A stretch of DNA of 34,363 nucleotides, taken from assembly GCA_902783595.1 (NCBI GenBank), contig CACZRR010000003.1, positions 1 to 34,363 on the forward strand. The letters run 5' to 3'. Numbering within the stretch: position 1 is the stretch's first letter; the number at the start of each line of letters is the position of its first letter. The position numbers and the translations under genes were made by a program. Positions 1 through 8,569 of this stretch are shown here, in pieces. A model generated the notes under the pieces. The model saw only the letters and a program-made list of their open reading frames with translations. It was not told the origin of the DNA and did no database searches. This DNA comes from an uncultured Bacteroidota bacterium (GTDB taxonomy: Bacteria > Bacteroidota > Bacteroidia > Bacteroidales > P3).

Positions 1-141
1 AACGAAATACTGCTTCACCATTGGCACCGAGTCAATCCACATCTCCGAGCAGTCCTGCATCATCTGGAGGGCCGAGTAGAGCTTCAGACGCCCTTCGCTG
101 TCGCAGGTGCTCGTCGTCACCTTATATTTCAAGCTGTACAT
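1..141 (-). CDS. Acyl-ACP thioesterase-like hotdog protein, N-terminal 47 residues only
   Basis: This reading frame runs off the left edge of the window. The 47 visible residues begin MYSLKYKVTTSTCDSEG and continue with a segment rich in Leu and Gln (RLKLYSALQMMQDCSEM). That layout, a short beta strand, an Asp-x-x-Gly turn and then the long hotdog helix, resembles the start of bacterial acyl-ACP thioesterase-like proteins. Such enzymes release fatty acids from acyl carrier protein in the cytoplasm. The ATG lies 2 bases after the stop of the upstream flavoprotein gene, so the two are probably co-transcribed. The catalytic region is outside the window, so the family call rests on the N-terminus alone and another hotdog thioesterase is equally possible. 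Confidence 0.5.
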   Translation of the reverse strand, partial: MYSLKYKVTTSTCDSEGRLKLYSALQMMQDCSEMWIDSVPMVKQYFV

Positions 142-143
142 AC

Positions 144-806
144 TTATCCCTGTTTTGCATCCGTCGCCAGCCGCTTGCCGAGCTCGTAAGCCTTCTGCAG
201 GTCCTGCGGGAACTGGGTCTCACGCATGCGGGCTTTGCGCTCCTCGGGGAGCATGGCGGCATCGTAGCGGCTGTAGTCGTTGAACTGGTAGGTGTCGAAG
301 CTGTAGAGCACCTCCGTGGGACCGAACATGCCCAGCTGGCGGGCGTTGGCGTCCATCAGGATGTGGTAGTTATTGGCTCGGTACGTCTCTTCGTCGGGGC
401 AGTTCATGGTAAGGATTGTGGCCGAGCGCTTGAGCTTGCCCGTGAGCGGGTGGCCGAAGTCGGAGTAGTTGACCGCGGGGAAGACCAGCCTCTCCATGAA
501 GGCGCGGAGCCCCGCCGTGGGGTAGCCGCAGTAGACGGGCGAGCCGCACACCAGCACGTCGGCCTCGACAGCCTTTTCCATGACGGGCTTCAGCCCGTCG
601 GGGAAGGAGCAGACGCCCTTCCTGCCGCCTTTCAGCTTGCAGGCGAAACAGCTCATGCAGCCTTTGTAGTTCAGGGAGTGGTCGTAGAGATCGACCATCT
701 CCACCTCGGCGCCAGCCTCCTGCGCGCCTTCCATAGCACGGTGCAACAGCTGCGCCGTGTTGTAGTTCTTACGTGGGCTCCCGTTGACAAATAACGCTTT
801 TACCAT
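144..806 (-). CDS. Flavodoxin-fold NAD(P)H-dependent oxidoreductase with a cysteine cluster
   Basis: This 220-residue protein begins KALFVNGSPRKNYNTAQLL, the FMN phosphate-binding loop (GSPRK-N-T) of the NADPH-dependent FMN reductase / iron-sulfur flavoprotein superfamily. A second typical segment, VLVCGSPVYCGYPTAGLRAFMER, is the flavin-ring-binding SPVY loop. Between them lies GCMSCFACK followed nine residues later by another Cys (C-x2-C-x2-C-x9-C), close to the cluster-binding motif of Isf-type iron-sulfur flavoproteins. The role is probably cytoplasmic electron transfer or quinone/FMN reduction in an anaerobe; the substrate cannot be read from sequence. It is followed after 2 bases by the thioesterase-like gene. 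I saw no convincing promoter in the 77 bases upstream. Confidence 0.8.
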   Translation of the reverse strand: MVKALFVNGSPRKNYNTAQLLHRAMEGAQEAGAEVEMVDLYDHSLNYKGCMSCFACKLKGGRKGVCSFPDGLKPVMEKAVEADVLVCGSPVYCGYPTAGLRAFMERLVFPAVNYSDFGHPLTGKLKRSATILTMNCPDEETYRANNYHILMDANARQLGMFGPTEVLYSFDTYQFNDYSRYDAAMLPEERKARMRETQFPQDLQKAYELGKRLATDAKQG

Positions 807-883
807 AACATCGTTTTTAACGCCAGAAAGCCGGTTTTATTGCGGACCATGCCGCACTTGTTTGAAAGAAGACCCTATGCCAT

Positions 884-920
884 AAAAAAAAGGACTCCCA
901 GACAGAACGTCCGGGAATCC
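884..920 (-). terminator. Intrinsic terminator of rpsO
   Basis: On the minus strand a 12-bp stem (positions 909-920 pairing with 892-903, two G-T wobbles) with a 5-base loop is followed directly by eight T residues (884-891). It lies 70 bases past the rpsO stop codon, on the correct strand, and separates rpsO from the flavoprotein gene. Confidence 0.9.
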
Positions 921-989
921 CAACCATAACCAAATAAATATGAAAAACTTTTTCTTACAGATAGATAGCACACAGCTACCTGATAGCAC

Positions 990-1259
990 TTACTTACGCA
1001 GGCCAAGTTGCTTAACGATGGCGCGGTAGCGCTCGATGTCTTTCTCCTTGAGGTAGTCGAGCATCTTGCGACGCTTACCAACAAGCATCACGAGCGAACG
1101 CTCCGAAACCTGGTCTTTCTTGTGCTGCTTCATCAGCTCGGTGAGGTGCTGAATACGATAAGTGAAGAGGGCTATCTGTGCCTCAGCAGTACCGCTGTCT
1201 TTGGCATTTTTACCATACTGGGCAATAATCTCTTCTTTCTTCTCTTTTGTCAGATACAT
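990..1259 (-). CDS. rpsO: 30S ribosomal protein S15
   Basis: The 89-residue product has the normal S15 length and the family landmarks: the N-terminal helix (YLTKEKKEEIIAQYGKNAKDSGTAEAQIALF), the helix-loop with HLTEL...HKKD, and the C-terminal SLVMLVGKRRKMLDYLKEKD block ending in a basic tail (GLRK). S15 binds the central domain of 16S rRNA and is a primary binder in small-subunit assembly. The gene has its own Bacteroidota-type promoter (1309-1339) and a strong terminator (884-920), so it appears to be monocistronic. The leader between promoter and ATG is about 50 bases; I could not identify an autoregulatory pseudoknot in it. Confidence 0.98.
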   Translation of the reverse strand: MYLTKEKKEEIIAQYGKNAKDSGTAEAQIALFTYRIQHLTELMKQHKKDQVSERSLVMLVGKRRKMLDYLKEKDIERYRAIVKQLGLRK

Positions 1260-1308
1260 AGCTATTTACGTTTTCTTTTCTTACTATTTCTGTTCTTCTT
1301 TTCAGCTG

Positions 1309-1339
1309 CAAAAATACGCACTTTCTTCATAACAGCAAA
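1309..1339 (-). promoter_or_regulatory. Bacteroidota promoter for rpsO (-33 TTTG / -7 TATTTTTG)
   Basis: On the minus strand TTTG (1336-1339) and TATTTTTG (1309-1316) are separated by exactly 19 bases. This matches the known Bacteroidota primary-sigma consensus TTTG-N19-TAnnTTTG. The -7 element ends about 50 bases upstream of the rpsO ATG. Confidence 0.8.
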
Positions 1340-1421
1340 ATAATATTGCTCAAAAACACATTTTTAACGTTTATTAAGAAAGTAACGGCGCACTTTTCAC
1401 CCTCTATAGAATCAATAGGGC

Positions 1422-1823
1422 CTACTTGACCTTCTCGACCGCTTTGCCAATCTCCGCAGCAAGAGCCGTCAATTCGGCAGGTGTCATCTCAACATGATGA
1501 CCGAAATTAAGGTCACCAGGCTTGTTGAGAGGCATGAGATGAATGTGCACATGCGGCACATCAATACCTACAACAGCCTCACCAATCTTGATACAGGGGC
1601 ACACCTCCTTCAAACCCTTGGCAACACGTCGGGCGAAGAGGTGAAGGTCGGTGAAAGTCTGCTCGTCAAGGTCGAAGATATAATCCACCTCTTGTTTAGG
1701 AATGCAGAGCACATGACCACGGACAACAGGATTGATATCAAGAAAAGCTAAAAAACGGTCGGTCTCGGCGACACGATAGCAGGGAATCTCACCTGCTACA
1801 ATCTTGCTGAAAATGGTTGCCAT
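1422..1823 (-). CDS. HIT family nucleotide-binding hydrolase
   Basis: This 133-residue protein starts ATIFSKIVAGEIPCYRV and carries the defining histidine triad in VPHVHIHLMP (His-x-His-x-His) near residues 90-96. It also has the conserved DINPVVRGHVLCIPK segment of the Hint/protein-kinase-C-interacting branch. Such enzymes hydrolyse nucleoside phosphoramidates or adenylylated compounds in the cytoplasm; the physiological substrate is not evident. It starts 24 bases after the greA stop on the same strand and is probably co-transcribed with greA, a common pairing in Bacteroidota. Confidence 0.93.
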   Translation of the reverse strand: MATIFSKIVAGEIPCYRVAETDRFLAFLDINPVVRGHVLCIPKQEVDYIFDLDEQTFTDLHLFARRVAKGLKEVCPCIKIGEAVVGIDVPHVHIHLMPLNKPGDLNFGHHVEMTPAELTALAAEIGKAVEKVK

Positions 1824-1847
1824 AAGATGTATTCTAATTAAAGATAT

Positions 1848-2321
1848 TTAGCGTTCTATCTTGGTGAGCTCGAAGGTCATCTTGCCGGCAGGCACATTAA
1901 CTTCGACCACATCGCCCACCTTGTGACCAAGAAATGCGGAAGCAAACGGCGAGGTAATACTGATCTTACCCTGCTTGAGGTTGGCTTCGCTCTCAGGAAC
2001 AATAGTGTATTTCTGAACACTTTTATTCTTGGTGTTACGGATGGTGATAATGGAAAGAAGGAGAACCTTGGAGGTGTCGATCTTACTCTCGTCAAGCAGG
2101 CGGGCATTAGCCACAAGTTCCTGCAACTTCGAGATACGCGCCTCCAGGTGTCCCTGTGCCTCTTTGGCGGCATCGTACTCAGCATTCTCCGATAGATCGC
2201 CTTTGTCGCGAGCCTCGGCAATGGCTGCCGACGCAGCGGGACGCTCAACGGCGATGAGGTGATGGAGCTCATCTTTGAGTTTCTGGAGCCCCTCTTCGCT
2301 GTAATATTTTATTTCTGCCAT
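1848..2321 (-). CDS. greA: Transcription elongation factor GreA
   Basis: The product is 157 residues from the ATG at 2321 (MAEIKYYSEEGLQKLKDEL), the normal GreA length. An upstream in-frame ATG would add 22 unrelated residues and was not used. The N-terminal coiled coil carries the acidic tip (GDLSENAEYDAAKEAQ) that is inserted into the RNA polymerase secondary channel to stimulate cleavage of backtracked transcripts. The C-terminal FKBP-like domain ends ISITSPFASAFLGHKVGD followed by the usual strands. The HIT gene follows after 24 bases. The upstream gap holds a terminator-like hairpin for the preceding gene and a 10-base-period repeat; no clear -33/-7 pair was seen. Confidence 0.97.
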   Translation of the reverse strand: MAEIKYYSEEGLQKLKDELHHLIAVERPAASAAIAEARDKGDLSENAEYDAAKEAQGHLEARISKLQELVANARLLDESKIDTSKVLLLSIITIRNTKNKSVQKYTIVPESEANLKQGKISITSPFASAFLGHKVGDVVEVNVPAGKMTFELTKIER

Positions 2322-2332
2322 AGTTTCTATAC

Positions 2333-2372
2333 GGTTTTGAAAGGTTTGAAAAAGGTAGGAAAGGCTCGAAAG
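2333..2372. repeat. Degenerate 10-base tandem repeat (4 units)
   Basis: Four consecutive 10-base units occur on the plus strand: GGTTTTGAAA, GGTTTGAAAA, AGGTAGGAAA and GGCTCGAAAG. The array fills the short gap between greA and the PorV-like gene. Its last unit overlaps the 5' arm of the hairpin at 2358-2384. It is degenerate, so chance cannot be excluded without a genome-wide count. Confidence 0.5.
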
Positions 2373-2384
2373 GGGAGCCTTTCC
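2349..2384 (-). terminator. Probable terminator after the PorV-like gene
   Basis: A perfect 10-bp inverted repeat (2358-2367 with 2375-2384, 7-base loop) lies 28 bases past the stop of the PorV-like gene on the minus strand. It is followed after TACC by a run of five T residues (2349-2353). The T-run is short and offset, so this may be a weak terminator that allows some read-through into greA. Confidence 0.6.
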
Positions 2385-2411
2385 CAATCCCTATGGTGTA
2401 TTGTCGTTATC

Positions 2412-3485
2412 TTAGAAGCGCAGCGTGGCACCGAAGGCGTGGGTACCCTTCATCGGGTCGGCAGTGCGGTAGGAATAATCAATAGTGATACCTGTGTTGG
2501 ATCCCTCTTTCTTGGAGAAGGGAATGTCGACCGATCCGCCAAAGCAAAGACCATTGTTAGCAGTGGCGGCATCGTCATCCCACAGACCGGGTTGGAAGAT
2601 GTAACCACAGCGTAACTGGACACGCTGGAGAAGGCTGTACTCTAAACCAAGAGTGTAGTTATCGCGCAGGAAGGCATTGGAGGTAAAAGCACCTGCAACA
2701 GTGAGTCGCTGATCCCACTTCTCAAAGAGGAAGTCGTAGGAGAGACCTATGTTCAAGCACGTGGGCAGCTCCATCTCAGCCTGGCGCGTTTCAACGGTGA
2801 AGTTGTTGCCACCGACGCCAACCATCTGGAGTGAGAGACCAGTACCGCCGAAGGACATGGAGGGACCCCAGTTCTTAAGGGCAATACCAAACTTGAGCTG
2901 GTCGAACTCACCAGTGACGTACTGAATACCGGCATCGATAGCAAAACCAGTACCGTCGACGTTGTCTGTGCTCTCGGTGACAACCTTCAGGTTAATACCG
3001 CCATGGATACTACGCGTGAAACTGTGCGAGTAAGCCACATTGATATTCATGTAGGAAGGCGAGAAGGTACCATTGGTACCAAGCTCGGGGCTGCCATAGG
3101 TTGTGATATCAATATCACCAAAGCCCATAGTCATCACATAGACACCAAGCACGCCGGCATCGAACACCCGGATACCAAGACCAAAGGTATTGATAGAAGC
3201 GCCGCTGCTCAGTCCACTGCTACCGCCGTAGAGTTGAGTGTTGGAATAGGTCACCTCAATGTTATTGAGGAAGGCCAAACCTGCCACATTGTTGAACATG
3301 GCGTCAAGACCACGGACATTAGCAATATTGACTCCACCCCAACCAGTGCTGCGAGCCCAGGGGTTGATGAGCAACTCCGAAGCTCCGGCGGTACCGCGGC
3401 GTTCGTCGTTGCCAGCTTGGGCAGCGGGAATGGCGAGAGCCGAGAGGATGACAACTACAGCAAATATTCTAAAAATCTTCTTCAT
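2412..3485 (-). CDS. PorV/PorQ-family outer-membrane beta-barrel protein
   Basis: This 357-residue protein has a cleavable signal peptide (MKKIFRIFAVVVILSALAIPAAQAG). Mature residues then show the PorV/PorQ hallmark: GTAGASELLINPWARSTGWGG, then AMFNNVAGLA, which corresponds to the usual NPAGLA motif after the first strands. The rest is alternating amphipathic strands ending in a C-terminal aromatic residue (GATLRF), as expected of an outer-membrane barrel with about 14 strands. In characterised type IX systems PorV shuttles cargo from the translocon to the attachment complex, and PorQ-like relatives accompany particular cargo. Here it is the last gene of the run with the 1672-residue secreted protein and the TonB-receptor-like barrel, 39 bases after the former. 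I infer it serves that protein; it could instead be the housekeeping PorV. Confidence 0.85.
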   Translation of the reverse strand: MKKIFRIFAVVVILSALAIPAAQAGNDERRGTAGASELLINPWARSTGWGGVNIANVRGLDAMFNNVAGLAFLNNIEVTYSNTQLYGGSSGLSSGASINTFGLGIRVFDAGVLGVYVMTMGFGDIDITTYGSPELGTNGTFSPSYMNINVAYSHSFTRSIHGGINLKVVTESTDNVDGTGFAIDAGIQYVTGEFDQLKFGIALKNWGPSMSFGGTGLSLQMVGVGGNNFTVETRQAEMELPTCLNIGLSYDFLFEKWDQRLTVAGAFTSNAFLRDNYTLGLEYSLLQRVQLRCGYIFQPGLWDDDAATANNGLCFGGSVDIPFSKKEGSNTGITIDYSYRTADPMKGTHAFGATLRF

Positions 3486-3524
3486 TTTTGCTTCGTTTTA
3501 ATGTTGTTATCTTACACTGATAGG

Positions 3525-6500
3525 TTAGAATTGGAACGAGTTGAGGTCAACAGGACGCATCGTACCGAACCACTTGATGACCCGCTCTCCGATACCAGGT
3601 ACGCTGACATGAATGAGATAGACACCACCGGCAATAGGAATACCCGTCTGGTTGTGCAGATCCCAGTCGACAGTGGTACCTTCTGCATAGTGATTGTCAG
3701 ACACCTCACGGGTAATAGCGGTAGGACCAAGAGTACGCACCAGAGTACCGTCAACGGTGTAGATACGGATGGTACAACCTTGCGGCTGGCCATTCTCGAC
3801 ACCGATGGGGAGGTTGGCTATACGCACCTTGGTCTCAAGCTGGCTGGACGTCTCATAGTTGGAGTAGCTATAGTAAGGATTCGGGATGACCGTGATCTGA
3901 TTAAGCAGCGAGTCGATGTACTCCTGACGTGCATTGTTGCCTGTAGCCAAATTCTCAAGAACAGCCTCGGAGGCACTGATCTGGAATTGGTAGATCGGCA
4001 TCTCATTGTTCTCTGCCGCAACCATTCCAACGCTCGTCGATGTGGTGCGGTTGGGACTGAGGTAGGTGCCATAAGGTGTGCGAACATCAATATCAACAGT
4101 GACGTCGGTGGGAATGTTCACAGGATTCCAGGTGTTACCATTGTGGTTGGGAATATTGACCGGATTGACCAGCGGCATGTTGACCCATGCGACAGAAGCA
4201 TAGAGGAGTGCCAAGGAGTCGACCACGGGCACATGCTGGTTGCTCTTAATGATCTTCACAATACCATGATGCACGCTGGGGTTACCGGCAGGCATACGAT
4301 CAGCATTCATGATACGGTCGGCGGTACGGAGCATCTTGATAGCCCAACGACCGGCATCATACGACGGCGTCACATGGCCAGTGACACCAGAGGTATCAAC
4401 CATATTGTAGAACGGATGACGCGTGGCGTTCATCACATAGATGAAGTGACGACCACCCAACACATAGCTGTCGACACCTTCGACGGTGTTGCTGGTGGGG
4501 TTCCACATCATGTCGGCACCATTGAAGGGCACATAGCGAGAATCCTCACCGAACATCATGTTAAGACGTTCGCCCGTAGCTGTATTGATAGCATAGCCGG
4601 GGAACCAGCCCATACCGTTAGCATCGATGTACTCGGGATCATCATAGCTGCCAGCAACATAAGTGATGCCTGCAGCCTGCAGGTCTGCCTTGGTGCGTCC
4701 CATTTTGTCGACCGAAGCGTGGCGACGCGCACTGAAACGACGCGCCTCACCTTCTGCCTGCGTGTAGTCGTCGCACTGCTCGATGACGGGACAGCGGGTC
4801 CACTTGGAAGTATCGGAGGTGAAGACAACACGAATGCTGGGAGTGAGCGAGAGGTCGGTGTAGTTGAGGGCGGGGTTGGTAGAACGCAGCATGAGGAGAC
4901 GGCGCAGCTGATTGTTGCTCTGACCATAGATACGCAGAGTATCATCGGGAGCAACATAATAGGAGAGGTTGAAACCGGGGTGGAACACCTGTGTGGACAC
5001 CAAGGAATAGGGAGCCCAAGTGCCGTTCACGACATTCTCGAACACCTGCTCCTTATCCATAGCATAGGTCTCAGCAGCAGCGCTGGGGAAAGCCTTGAAG
5101 TAGTCCTCATCAAGGTAGGTTTCAGAAGCACTGATAGAGGAAGTGGTACTGATAAAGGTACGATAGGTGTTCTTCGCGAACTGCGTACCAGAACGTATCC
5201 AGTTGGCAATAGTGCTGGCATCGTTGTCCGAAATACCGGAGAGCCAACTCTGATAGGGGTCAGTATGTTCCATCGAGGAACCAATCAATGCACCTTTCGA
5301 CACATAACCACCATAGTAGCGGTCATAGTATTGATTAGTAACCTTCTGGGTATAGGTGGCAGAGGCTATGCTCTGAGGGTTCTGTAACGAGACGGCAAGA
5401 CCGAGATCGAGGAAAAGCTGCTCATTGAAACGGTCGATGGCAAAGTCGGACCAGAAGGTGTCGAGAGTGGTGACATCCACAAGGCACCAACGAGTAGTGT
5501 TGGCGACACCAAGCGAGTCATAGCGATGCCAATTACGCTGCTCATCCCTCTTAGCATTGGCAAGGAGGATATTGTAGCGCCCCTGACGGATCTTCAACGG
5601 GTCAACAACACGAACGGCCACAGGACCATAGTTCTCCACATAGGTGGGGTTGGCAATGATGCAGGCATTGTTCATGGTGCTGTTATCTATACCCGTGGTG
5701 TAGTTGTATCCATCAGCGAGGGTACCAGGACGCTTACCGGGCTCACCGGGAGCACCCATCAACTCTGTGATGGAAGCATCAGTGAGACGCAACTGGCCAC
5801 CGCCGTTACCATAACCACCAAGACGGATAATATTGGGGCTCAAACCAAACTCGCACTGCGCCAACTTACCGCCAGCCTCTACACTAGGGCTGTGAGGAAT
5901 GACAGTGATGGGATTGATACTACCACCGCGTTCATGCTTACGACCGGCGAGGTAGGGCTCCTTCTGACCATCAAGATAAGTGGGATCCGTCTGCGAATAT
6001 TCCTTATATCTATTCTGCGCGTAAGCGATAGCGATGAAGTAGTACTCGCGGTTGTTAACCAGTTCGGTGCTGGTACCAGTAGCAAACTGGTCCTTGGTGA
6101 TGCGGAAGACATGCTGAATACCTTTGTTTGCTCCCTCCACCATGACCGAGCCGGAAAGGATACCGGTGGCGGTGTTGGTGGTGTAGTTAACCAACGTACC
6201 GATGGGCAAACTGGGACTGTCATTGGCAGTTACGCTGATGCGATAGGAGGTATCGCTGACAGTGATAATGGTATCGATAGTGCCGTTATAACGGCGGATA
6301 GTATCCTTGCGAGAGATAATGGTGTCAATCACACGGGTGCGCACCACGGTATCATAATAGTTCTCCAAGTCACACTGGGCGACAAGACGTGCCTTGGTGG
6401 GGTCGTTAATATCAGCAATAGAAGCGTTGGCATCTACGAGCTGATAGATCTGATAGCCCTCAAATTTATAACGAAGGGCACCGGCATCATAACTCTGCAG

Positions 6501-8543
6501 CTGACCAAGTTCATCATAATAAGTGGATACGATGGAGGGATCGAATTCATCATACTTCTCACCGTAGTTGTTGGACTGCGGGTTCTCATAGGAGAGATAG
6601 AGGATAATCTCGTTGCTGAGCTCCTGGGCAGTGAGGGTAGGAGCATCAGGACCATCGAGCACCTTGAAGCAGTTCTCAAAGAGTGCCTGGCAGACATCAT
6701 CGATCTGACGCAACACCTCGACAGAGGTCCAGTTATTACCCGATGTAGCCTGGGCGAAAGGAATACCTACGGTGATATAGTTAAGGGCGCCGGGTTTCAG
6801 AGTGAAAGGTCCTGCCGACTGCATGAAACGACGGTCACCGGGGGTGTTGCCTGCCGTAAGGTCGGTCCAACTACCCGAAGCGTTAGGATCTACACCTTGG
6901 GTACCCCAGTTCCAGGGATCAGAGTCGCCGGGGAACATGAAGTCACAGTCAGGAGCACCAGCAGGAGCGGTGGTGTTACCATTGCCGCCAAACTTCATGC
7001 GGGTATTGTCCTTCCAATAGCCGCGCAAGTAGTTGTAGTAGTCGCTAGCCTTCTCGGGCTCACCACTCTTACGGTCAGAGCTGTTCTGGTAGTAAACGAA
7101 ACGGCGCATACCGAAACGCTCATCATCGATAATGTTGTTACCGAAGTTTACACCATTGATGGCGCACCAATGATCAGGATTAGCAGGATCATTCTGGGGA
7201 TTCACCCAGCTCATAGGATCGATGGCGAAGAACTTATCGGCATCATAGGAAATCTGAATGGTGTCGTATCCAAAGCGACCCAGCGAGTCAGTACGTTCGT
7301 AAGTAGCCAAAAGCTGCTTCAACTGCTGAGTGCCGTGCTCCTTGATCCAGGGAATATCAATCTTGGCGTTGTCACTACCATCGGGATCCATATAGGGGCC
7401 CTGGAAGAAGTCAATACCTACTGCGGGAGGAATGCCGTTGTAGCTACCAGAACCGGGAGTATCGGTAGCCTTACCGTTGTAGCAGTAACCAAGACCACGG
7501 CGCACATCGCAACCCACGAGGTCATCAAACGCATAACCCAGGTCAGGGTCAACCCACTGAGAGAAATAGGTATCCTTCAACTCATAGGTCGAGCGGTTGA
7601 TAATCTCGTACGAATAGAAGGTCATGTTGTTGATCTCATCATTGGTAGAGAAGGCAAAAGCCTGTGCACGAATCTCAAGTCCAATAGGCTGACCTTTCGT
7701 CTCGGTGTGTGTATTACCCATATCGTTGAAGACCCACCATATAGTCTGGTCTCCCTTCAGAACCTGGTCAGAGAGAATACCTCCCTTGACAATACCTTTC
7801 CGCTCCTCCATCGTGGGGATGGAGACAACATTCTTGTCAGGATTGAGCTGTTTGATGGTACGGGGACAAAGCTTGTTATCGAAATCGTAGTATGGATAGT
7901 CTCCATTGGAAGGGTTGTAGATACCATCGTTATCGGCATCGTAGAAAGGTGCCAGGTAGCTGGTGAGATCATCACTCTTGCCATGAGCGGGCCAGTTGCG
8001 GATGACATCTGTGATATCATCGGCGGGGTCACTCTCCACGGTCACCGTAGAGTCACCATAGGTAAAGTGCTCCATGAGGGCAAGCACTTCGGTCTTGGTG
8101 ATGATCCAGTGCTGATCGTAATAGTTACAAATCTCAGGGTCAATGGAGGCGGTACCATTGATTTTGAGGGGACCGGGCCAGTAGTCATCACCTTCCGAAC
8201 CAAAACGAAGGGCGGCAATACGAAGCTGATCGTTGACGTCGGTACCACCAATCCACAATGCAGCGCAGAACAGCGGGCAAGTGTTATTGTTCTTGGGCAG
8301 ATGGTATTGAGCTACGCTACCATCGTACCACATATTACCATAGCCGTTAATCAAAGCACGAACATTGTTGATGTTGAGCTCGGCAGTACTCTGGGCTCGC
8401 TTACAAGCCGACGCCTTAGCTTTGACAGCGGCGCGCTTGGCGTTGGAAGTCCTGCCTCCTACATACTCACGGGCATAGACCGAGCCCGAGAGCGATGCAA
8501 TCAGCACAGAGACCAATACTAATTTGCTATATATGCTTTTCAT
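3525..8543 (-). CDS. Very large secreted protein with type IX-like C-terminal domain
   Basis: This 1672-residue protein begins with a signal peptide (MKSIYSKLVLVSVLIASLSGSVYAR). The N-terminal third has an Asp/Asn-rich turn with DADNDGIYNPSNGDYP, like a calcium-binding loop, followed by aromatic-rich beta sequence. The middle has no domain I can name. The last 110 residues look like a FlgD-like or type A sorting domain: VIPNPYYSYSNYET, then VRIANLPIG, TIRIYTVDGTLVRTL, VDWDLHNQTGIPIAGGVYLIHV and GERVIKWFG. Unlike classical type IX signals, which stop near a basic IIK(K) motif, it continues to the tail RPVDLNSFQF. It lies between a TonB-receptor-like barrel (26 bases upstream) and a PorV/PorQ-family barrel (39 bases downstream). 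I infer it is exported across the outer membrane and held there. Its function is unknown. Confidence 0.8.
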   Translation of the reverse strand: MKSIYSKLVLVSVLIASLSGSVYAREYVGGRTSNAKRAAVKAKASACKRAQSTAELNINNVRALINGYGNMWYDGSVAQYHLPKNNNTCPLFCAALWIGGTDVNDQLRIAALRFGSEGDDYWPGPLKINGTASIDPEICNYYDQHWIITKTEVLALMEHFTYGDSTVTVESDPADDITDVIRNWPAHGKSDDLTSYLAPFYDADNDGIYNPSNGDYPYYDFDNKLCPRTIKQLNPDKNVVSIPTMEERKGIVKGGILSDQVLKGDQTIWWVFNDMGNTHTETKGQPIGLEIRAQAFAFSTNDEINNMTFYSYEIINRSTYELKDTYFSQWVDPDLGYAFDDLVGCDVRRGLGYCYNGKATDTPGSGSYNGIPPAVGIDFFQGPYMDPDGSDNAKIDIPWIKEHGTQQLKQLLATYERTDSLGRFGYDTIQISYDADKFFAIDPMSWVNPQNDPANPDHWCAINGVNFGNNIIDDERFGMRRFVYYQNSSDRKSGEPEKASDYYNYLRGYWKDNTRMKFGGNGNTTAPAGAPDCDFMFPGDSDPWNWGTQGVDPNASGSWTDLTAGNTPGDRRFMQSAGPFTLKPGALNYITVGIPFAQATSGNNWTSVEVLRQIDDVCQALFENCFKVLDGPDAPTLTAQELSNEIILYLSYENPQSNNYGEKYDEFDPSIVSTYYDELGQLQSYDAGALRYKFEGYQIYQLVDANASIADINDPTKARLVAQCDLENYYDTVVRTRVIDTIISRKDTIRRYNGTIDTIITVSDTSYRISVTANDSPSLPIGTLVNYTTNTATGILSGSVMVEGANKGIQHVFRITKDQFATGTSTELVNNREYYFIAIAYAQNRYKEYSQTDPTYLDGQKEPYLAGRKHERGGSINPITVIPHSPSVEAGGKLAQCEFGLSPNIIRLGGYGNGGGQLRLTDASITELMGAPGEPGKRPGTLADGYNYTTGIDNSTMNNACIIANPTYVENYGPVAVRVVDPLKIRQGRYNILLANAKRDEQRNWHRYDSLGVANTTRWCLVDVTTLDTFWSDFAIDRFNEQLFLDLGLAVSLQNPQSIASATYTQKVTNQYYDRYYGGYVSKGALIGSSMEHTDPYQSWLSGISDNDASTIANWIRSGTQFAKNTYRTFISTTSSISASETYLDEDYFKAFPSAAAETYAMDKEQVFENVVNGTWAPYSLVSTQVFHPGFNLSYYVAPDDTLRIYGQSNNQLRRLLMLRSTNPALNYTDLSLTPSIRVVFTSDTSKWTRCPVIEQCDDYTQAEGEARRFSARRHASVDKMGRTKADLQAAGITYVAGSYDDPEYIDANGMGWFPGYAINTATGERLNMMFGEDSRYVPFNGADMMWNPTSNTVEGVDSYVLGGRHFIYVMNATRHPFYNMVDTSGVTGHVTPSYDAGRWAIKMLRTADRIMNADRMPAGNPSVHHGIVKIIKSNQHVPVVDSLALLYASVAWVNMPLVNPVNIPNHNGNTWNPVNIPTDVTVDIDVRTPYGTYLSPNRTTSTSVGMVAAENNEMPIYQFQISASEAVLENLATGNNARQEYIDSLLNQITVIPNPYYSYSNYETSSQLETKVRIANLPIGVENGQPQGCTIRIYTVDGTLVRTLGPTAITREVSDNHYAEGTTVDWDLHNQTGIPIAGGVYLIHVSVPGIGERVIKWFGTMRPVDLNSFQF

Positions 8544-8569
8544 CTTGATAAATTTTTTCGCTTGCGATA

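Noticed and set aside
2322..2387. An upstream ATG for greA adding 22 residues
   Set aside because: The extension is not GreA-like and runs through the repeat and hairpin; the 157-residue start matches the family.
3003..8522. Two long plus-strand open frames (about 794 and 998 codons) antisense to the giant secreted protein
   Set aside because: They mirror a gene with strong signal peptide and domain evidence, have low-complexity His/Thr/Ile/Val-rich translations, no recognisable domain, and are explained by codon choice on the real strand.
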